Positions 17,217 through 20,985 of a stretch of 20,985 nt of DNA are shown one piece after another. The stretch covers positions 1-20,985 of the forward strand of contig CAYVZZ010000037.1 of the NCBI GenBank assembly GCA_964456185.1. Direction: 5' to 3'. The translations under genes were made by a program, and so were the position numbers. Position 1 is the first letter of the stretch, and each line of letters starts with the position of its first letter. The notes below the pieces were generated by a model, which did no database searches, was not told the origin of the DNA, and saw only the letters and a program-made list of their open reading frames with translations. The stretch is from CAYVZZ01 sp964456185 (GTDB lineage: Bacteria > Pseudomonadota > Gammaproteobacteria > Pseudomonadales > Alcanivoracaceae).

Positions 17217-17340
17217 TGCGCGTTGCTAAACAAATGCGCTGTTCAATCACTGTTGAATACTCGGGCGGGCCGAAAGAGCACTGTGGCCCCCTTACTCTGG
17301 CCCTGCGTCGTGTCGGTGGCCGCAGCAGTGCATCGGCTTC
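17217..17340. other. Gap after nreB with no recognised gene
   Basis: Open frames on both strands cross this stretch, but none has a start signal or recognisable family. It may hold the decayed upstream part of the mntP-like gene. Confidence 0.4.
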
Positions 17341-17457
17341 ATGCTCGGCGGATTCGCGGGTTAGCGATTGCCACGATTTGCCGAAGGCGCTGGTGGCCTG
17401 TTGCTGATCGATATTGGTATCAAGATCTTGTTTTCCCGTATCGTTCTTGGCTATTAG
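17341..17457 (+). pseudogene. Remnant of a mntP-like manganese exporter gene (3' end)
   Basis: This frame aligns without gaps to the end of E. coli MntP: GFMLGGFAG-stop-RLPRFAEGAGG and LLLIDIGIKILF here against [21 protein letters not shown] and LVLIGIGVQILW in MntP (recalled from memory). It has an in-frame TAG at 17362-17364 and no upstream half; codons before 17332 no longer resemble the family. It ends at TAG 17455-17457. It is therefore dead and truncated. The minus-strand open frame over this place (17185-17463) is taken as chance. Confidence 0.6.
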
Positions 17458-17730
17458 CTGCACACCTTCCGTATATAAACCAGGGAATCCGCTGAGAACG
17501 ATTAAACGTCACTGCACTGTGCCGACTGGTCATCAACCAGAAAATCCGGATACCCATTTTTCTTTACTTAATGGGCAGGATTTCACCGCTGTTTGATGCG
17601 CTCAGCGCATGGCGAACCGTGGCGGTGAATTTGCGACAATGGCGACTTTGCTGTGAGTCATCGAGATTTAGTTACAGATGCCCACCAACAGGGAAGAAAG
17701 CATCGTTTAATAACAATAGGGAGAAAATCC
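17458..17730. other. Non-coding stretch between mntP remnant and lipoprotein gene
   Basis: No convincing gene lies here. It holds the nested inverted repeat at 17582-17629 and the CGTATATAAA motif at 17470-17479 that recurs near the resolvase gene. Base composition shifts towards A/T here, marking a module boundary. Confidence 0.5.
17582..17629. repeat. Nested inverted repeat
   Basis: Outer arms TTCACCGC (17582-17589) and GCGGTGAA (17622-17629) are perfect complements. An inner hairpin ATGCGC-TCA-GCGCAT sits at 17596-17610. No T tract follows, so it does not look like a simple terminator. Its role is unknown. Confidence 0.6.
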
Positions 17731-18615
17731 ATGAAAATAGCCGCTATGTGCTTGGCTCTGACGACTATTGTCAGCNNNNNNNNNNGCACGGCAGGTTTGC
17801 TAAGTGGGTGCGCTGATAAAATTAAGCTGCCGGTTAACTACGCAATACAGAAGGGGCTTGATACGCCTGAAGCCGATAAAATCTTTGCCAAGGCAAAAGC
17901 CTTGGCCGAAATGGGTAGACAACAGGACGCGGATAAAATATACGAAGCGCTTGCTCGCAAGGGTTATACTCCGGCGTTAAAACTGTACAAGAGTAGTTGC
18001 CATCAAGTTGTAGGTTTTAATAGTCGAAATGGTGCGCCCGGCTGGCCGACCGAAATGCTTGCCATGCAAGGCGATAAAGAGGCAATTAAAAGTTACTGGG
18101 GGTGCGTAAACAACGAAGCTGGTTATGATGTCGATGTAAAAGCTGGTCTTTTCTTGCTTAAGTATCTTGCAGATAAAGGCGACCGTTGGGCCATAGATGA
18201 GCTGGTTCATTATTATCTGAGTTATGTGGGGCGTAGTGGTTACGGCAATTATTCTGGTGCCGGAAAGATTGTCATACCGGAAGTTGTCCCTGGGAGATCA
18301 CTGCGCAGTCCGGATATCAATTCTGCTATCTATTGGCAAAAAAAATACGTTTATTACGCTAATGTGGCGTTTAAGCACGAGAAGCCATACTTTAGTGACT
18401 GGTCGTACCTTTATGCGCTTAGAGCGCTTCAGATAGGTAACTATTATGCTGATGCACGGCAGTATAAATATGCTTTGCGCTGGTATGGGAATTGTGCAAA
18501 CAGCGCACAATTTATTGAGAAGAATTGGGGGAGTGTGAGTCCCAAAACAGTTAGGCAATCGACCTATTGCAGTCGAAAAGTAACCGCTATCAACACTTTG
18601 CTTGGCGAGTCGTAG
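17731..18615 (+). CDS. Predicted lipoprotein with Sel1/TPR-like helical repeats
   Basis: GGGAGAAAATCC precedes the ATG at 17731, giving about 294 residues. A signal peptide with a lipobox (GLLSGC) predicts lipidation near residue 27; ten Ns at 17776-17785 fall inside this signal, yet the frame is intact across them. The body has helical pairs rich in Ala, Tyr and Lys: ADKIFAKAKALAEMGRQQDA, then ALARKGYTPALKLY, and later YADARQYKYALRWYGNCA. This is the style of Sel1/TPR repeats used for protein binding. I do not recognise a named family. The base composition is lower in G+C than the metal genes, suggesting separate origin. Confidence 0.7.
   Translation: MKIAAMCLALTTIVSXXXXTAGLLSGCADKIKLPVNYAIQKGLDTPEADKIFAKAKALAEMGRQQDADKIYEALARKGYTPALKLYKSSCHQVVGFNSRNGAPGWPTEMLAMQGDKEAIKSYWGCVNNEAGYDVDVKAGLFLLKYLADKGDRWAIDELVHYYLSYVGRSGYGNYSGAGKIVIPEVVPGRSLRSPDINSAIYWQKKYVYYANVAFKHEKPYFSDWSYLYALRALQIGNYYADARQYKYALRWYGNCANSAQFIEKNWGSVSPKTVRQSTYCSRKVTAINTLLGES
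17776..17785. other. Assembly gap of ten Ns
   Basis: Ten unknown bases join two pieces of the scaffold inside a lipoprotein signal sequence. The reading frame and the length of the signal are both sensible if the gap really is about ten bases, so the join looks right. Confidence 0.95.
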
Positions 18616-18632
18616 TGCCAAACTATTTGGCA
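18616..18632. terminator. Hairpin just after lipoprotein gene stop
   Basis: TGCCAAA-CTA-TTTGGCA is a perfect 7-bp stem with a 3-base loop, beginning at the base after the stop codon. No T run follows (AGACCCC), so rho-independent termination is doubtful; it could protect the mRNA end or bind a protein. Confidence 0.4.
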
Positions 18633-18699
18633 AGACCCCATCAAATAATAATCCGGGTTAATTCTTGTGAATAATGTAATGAATAGTTGCGAGAGGACT

Positions 18700-19614
18700 A
18701 TGGAAAGATTTGTCGCTTGCTTGGGCATTGTTATTGTTGCGAGCTTGGCTGGATGCGCCTCAGGACCTATTCCTTATCAAGACAGCCACAGCCTAGCTTA
18801 CAACGTGGCGCTCAATGGTGGGGTTGAACAGGAACGCCTGCACGACGTTACCTTGACCAAAGAGCAGGCCACGCACCTTGCAGACACAGTTGGCTTCAGG
18901 TCACTTGACACAGCCATGAGCTTCGCGCTGCCAGGGGCTGGTCTAACAAATTGGCAGGCAGGCGGTGGGGCAGCACTTGGGCTTGTTACCTCCATGCTCA
19001 AAAGCCAAATTGACCAGGCTGCTGACCGAGTTATCTTGATGGCTTGGATGCCAAAGTCAATGGCCTCAAACTCTATGGTTGCTAGAAACCATTTTGCCGG
19101 AATTGTCAGAACCGCTATGGAAGGAGCTATTCATGATGTGGGATTAACTTGGTCTAAAAGCAGCCCAGATATTGAAAACGATAAAAAGAAGAACCGAACG
19201 TACTATTTTTTGTCAGGGGAAGAGAAAGGCTGGAACTGTCCCGTTAGCGATCCCGACGGAAAATACGTAGACAACATTGCTTGCTCCGTATATAGCAACA
19301 TTGTTTTACCTAGCTCAGTCTCCAGCCCTACACTGCCTGGGGTAAAAAGCGGCCAATCCTACCTCTTCGGGTTCCATGATAGCGGTAAATACGCATTCTT
19401 TACGCCAGATACATGGGATAGTATTCACGCCTCCGCAGTCTATGCTAGCTCAAGTGTCGATACAGGCCAATTCCTCCAAGCCGTAAGCAAGCACCTTCCA
19501 AAATGGGTTTATATTTACGTCCCTGCAAATGAAGTTGAGCAAGATGGCGAAAAAGTGAAATTTCCCTTTGTGTTGCATCAAGGGAAGGCTCTTTTGTTTG
19601 CGGTTGAAAAATAA
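18700..19614 (+). CDS. Predicted lipoprotein of unknown function
   Basis: The ATG at 18700 gives 304 residues, with GAGAGG just upstream though closely spaced; a GTG at 18667 and an ATG at 18679 are alternatives. The N terminus MERFVACLGIVIVASLAGC is a clear lipoprotein signal. A Gly/Ala-rich hydrophobic segment follows (MSFALPGAGLTNWQAGGGAALGLVTSML, broken in my reading into residues about 68-96), then a mixed soluble domain. I do not recognise a family. It stands 84 bases after the previous lipoprotein gene on the same strand, so the two may act together at the cell envelope. Confidence 0.7.
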   Translation: MERFVACLGIVIVASLAGCASGPIPYQDSHSLAYNVALNGGVEQERLHDVTLTKEQATHLADTVGFRSLDTAMSFALPGAGLTNWQAGGGAALGLVTSMLKSQIDQAADRVILMAWMPKSMASNSMVARNHFAGIVRTAMEGAIHDVGLTWSKSSPDIENDKKKNRTYYFLSGEEKGWNCPVSDPDGKYVDNIACSVYSNIVLPSSVSSPTLPGVKSGQSYLFGFHDSGKYAFFTPDTWDSIHASAVYASSSVDTGQFLQAVSKHLPKWVYIYVPANEVEQDGEKVKFPFVLHQGKALLFAVEK

Positions 19615-19701
19615 TGGGCTATGGTTTTATTGAATCGCAGGTTTAACGGGGCTGAAGAGCGGCATTTTGGATGCGGCTCAGAAACTAGCAGGGACACGGA
19701 T

Positions 19702-20044
19702 ATGAACGAAACGAACACAAACGAAAAGGCCAAGTCTTTCAGCGCCAAGGCCATCATTTTCTGGGTGATTGTCATTGCTTGCACCGGCTTCATCGGTGCT
19801 TTCGCTTTGCTTATCTATGTTGCTAACAAGCGTCATGCAGAGCGGTGCGAAGCCGATCCGAAGTACCGTGAGTTGGCTGTACGGAGAAAACGGAATCGAA
19901 GGCGTTTTGATTCAGAACCAACAGCGAATGAACGAGATAACTGCGGTGTTTTCGCAAATGATATTTTGCAAAGATCCGGCACAACAATGGACTTTGAGCT
20001 TTGACTGTCTAAACGCTTGGTCACTGGCTTGTGATGTTTCTTAG
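19702..20044 (+). pseudogene. Small membrane protein gene, probably frameshifted
   Basis: From the ATG at 19702 the frame reads 100 residues to 20004. It starts well: a Lys/Asn-rich head, one membrane segment (IIFWVIVIACTGFIGAFALLIYVA) and RHAERCEADPKYREL. After about codon 58 it turns Arg-rich and unnatural (RRKRNRRRF). The +1 frame over the same bases reads naturally: LYGENGIEGVLIQNQQRMNE, then QQWTLSFDCLNAWSL, to a TAG at 20042-20044. A single-base loss near 19862-19878 would explain this. It may be a real mutation or a sequencing error. If intact, it would be a protein of about 114 residues. No family is recognised. Confidence 0.5.
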
Positions 20045-20193
20045 GCGTTGTTCTCACCGCAAGGGGGGCGTCCTTTGCTTGCTGCTTCCTTTTTGCGGTG
20101 CCTTACGAAAAGGCCGTCCAGCAAGGAGGCAGGCGTCTCCAAAAAAGTGCTACAACTTCAAACTCCGAAATAGCCACCTCGCGTATTTGCACT
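20045..20193. other. Non-coding stretch with an 8-bp inverted repeat
   Basis: CACCGCAA (20055-20062) and TTGCGGTG (20093-20100) are perfect complements 30 bases apart. No gene is supported here. Confidence 0.4.
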
Positions 20194-20325
20194 TTAAATA
20201 ATGCGTTCAGCGGATCCTGCCTGCTTGTTGGTGCGGTGATCAGGTTTATACGTCAGCGCCATCGCCAGGCCGAAGGCAGCCATGGTCAACCCACCTACCA
20301 AGATCATGATGTCGATTGAAGACAT
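20194..20325 (-). CDS. 43-residue predicted membrane protein
   Basis: On the minus strand an ATG at 20325 opens a 43-codon frame ending at TAA (20196-20194). ACGGAG lies seven bases before the ATG, a good ribosome binding site. The protein starts SSIDIMILVGG, continues LTMAAFGLAMALTY as one membrane helix, and ends in a polar tail (KPDHRTNKQAGSAERII). Single-helix proteins this size often modulate membrane transporters, but no family is recognised. It is divergent from the resolvase gene. Confidence 0.55.
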   Translation of the reverse strand: MSSIDIMILVGGLTMAAFGLAMALTYKPDHRTNKQAGSAERII

Positions 20326-20564
20326 GTCGCCGCTCCGTAATGTTGGCCGTATCAATGCTACCGCTTTTGCATGCGAAGAAGTAGCACAGCCTCAGTATGT
20401 TCTCTATGCACATTCAGTTGGTGCGTTGTGATTGACCGCGACAGAAAACCACCGTTTTTTATACGAATTGACGATAGCATCGAATAGGGGGCTATAGAGC
20501 TTGTTTTGCGTATATAAATCCGTAAAATAATCAACGTATATAAAGCGTACCTATTTTGTTCAAT
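20326..20564. other. Intergenic region, candidate resolution site (res)
   Basis: This lies between the small minus-strand gene and the resolvase. CGTATATAAA occurs at 20509-20518 and 20535-20544, 26 bases apart, and TTTTTTATACG, partly its inverse, at 20455-20465. Resolvase genes usually carry their res sites directly upstream, so these are candidate subsites. No consensus match was established. Confidence 0.35.
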
Positions 20565-20579
20565 ATGGACATTCGTAAT

Positions 20580-20930
20580 ATGAAAATTGGTTATGCCCGT
20601 GTCTCCACCCAAGATCAGCGACCCGAATTGCAACTCGATGCTCTGGAGAAGGCGGGGTGCGAACAGATATTTCAGGAGAAGGTGTCGGGAGCCGCAAAAG
20701 AGCGCCCCGAATGGGAAGCCTGCAAACGAACCCTGCGTGCCGGTGATACCTTGATTGTGTGGCGGCTTGATCGGTTGGGGCGTTCGCTACGCAATTTGGT
20801 GGAGACCATCCAAGAGCTGGAAGACAGGAAGGTGGGTTTTCAATCCATCACTGAAAACATTGATACCACCAGTGCAGGCGGACGTTTGATATTCCATATC
20901 TTTGGTGCCCTGGCCGAGTTTGAACGCAAC
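20580..20930 (+). pseudogene. Serine resolvase/invertase gene, cut by an insertion
   Basis: The frame gives 117 residues beginning MKIGYARVSTQDQ; an ATG at 20565 is an upstream alternative. Features of the resolvase/invertase catalytic domain are present: the nucleophile S9 in ARVST, VSGAAKERPEW, WRLDRLGRS at 61-69, and TENIDTTSAGG followed by IFGALAEFERN. Family members continue with an Arg-rich helix (LIRERT) and a C-terminal helix-turn-helix that binds DNA. Here the match stops abruptly after AEFERN at 20930, where an insertion sequence begins. The remaining reading frame runs into the insertion and off the window. The truncated protein should lack DNA binding and be inactive. The 3' half may resume beyond the window. 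Confidence 0.9.
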
Positions 20931-20985
20931 TGTCAATGGCCATCTACTTTGACCCACTTTTGGCCAATAAAATTGACCCACCTTT
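20931..20985. mobile_element. Terminus of an IS21-family-like insertion sequence (continues beyond window)
   Basis: The sequence starts TGTCAATGGCCATC exactly where the resolvase homology ends. TTGACCCAC followed by C/T-rich bases occurs twice (20949-20960 and 20973-20985). A TGT end followed by repeated short motifs is typical of IS21-family termini, which carry multiple transposase binding sites. The transposase genes lie outside the window, so the family is a strong guess only. Confidence 0.65.

Noticed and set aside
17185..17463. Minus-strand open frame of 92 codons after nreB
   Set aside because: It overlaps the nreB 3' end and the mntP remnant, has an unnatural Arg/Pro-rich stretch and no recognised family.
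17582..17629. Integron attC site
   Set aside because: The inverted repeat lacks the RYYYAAC/GTTRRRY core sites, and no integron integrase is present.
20358..20633. Minus-strand open frame of 91 codons across the resolvase start
   Set aside because: It is antisense to the clearly recognisable resolvase N terminus and its upstream region.
17217..20985. Left end of the Tn7-like transposon
   Set aside because: I looked for repeated GACAAAATAG-type TnsB sites and saw none; the end probably lies beyond the window or is too diverged to see by eye.

Overview
The window is the inner part of a Tn7-like transposon from a proteobacterium. It holds the target-selection genes of the transposon followed by a metal-resistance cargo. 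A Gamma- or Betaproteobacterium is likely, because the tns proteins align along their length with those of E. coli Tn7 and the cop/cus and nre genes are of proteobacterial type. The exact host cannot be read from the sequence. The record is a scaffold: ten Ns lie at 17776-17785.

Region 1 (1-4608) is a tightly packed tnsC-tnsD-tnsE operon on the + strand. The first gene is cut by the window edge. By Tn7 gene order tnsA and tnsB should lie just upstream, outside the window. Both target pathways are present: TnsD for attTn7/glmS, and TnsE for replicating or conjugating DNA. A scar of a vapC-type PIN toxin gene (4670-4735) marks the start of the cargo.

Region 2 (4763-15454) is one long + strand copper operon: a small Met/Cys/His-rich exported protein, Tat-exported multicopper oxidase CopA, a CopI-like periplasmic cupredoxin, the RND efflux system CusC-CusB-CusA, outer-membrane CopB, and a membrane-anchored c-type cytochrome with a His/Met-rich tail. 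The genes from the cupredoxin to copB overlap by 1-4 bases at each junction. Together they would oxidise, bind and export periplasmic copper. No copRS/cusRS pair, CopC/CopD or P-type ATPase is present here.

Region 3 (15474-17457) is a divergent pair: a CsoR/RcnR-family metal-sensing repressor and an NreB-like MFS exporter with a His-rich tail. They share a clear G/C-tract operator placed over two back-to-back promoters. A dead 3' fragment of a mntP-like manganese exporter follows.

Region 4 (17458-20325) has a different character, lower in G+C. It holds two unrecognised lipoproteins, a small membrane protein that looks frameshifted, and a 43-residue membrane protein on the minus strand.

Region 5 (20326-20985) holds a serine resolvase/invertase gene split after codon 117 by what looks like the end of an IS21-family insertion sequence running off the window. 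No rRNA, tRNA or CRISPR array was seen.
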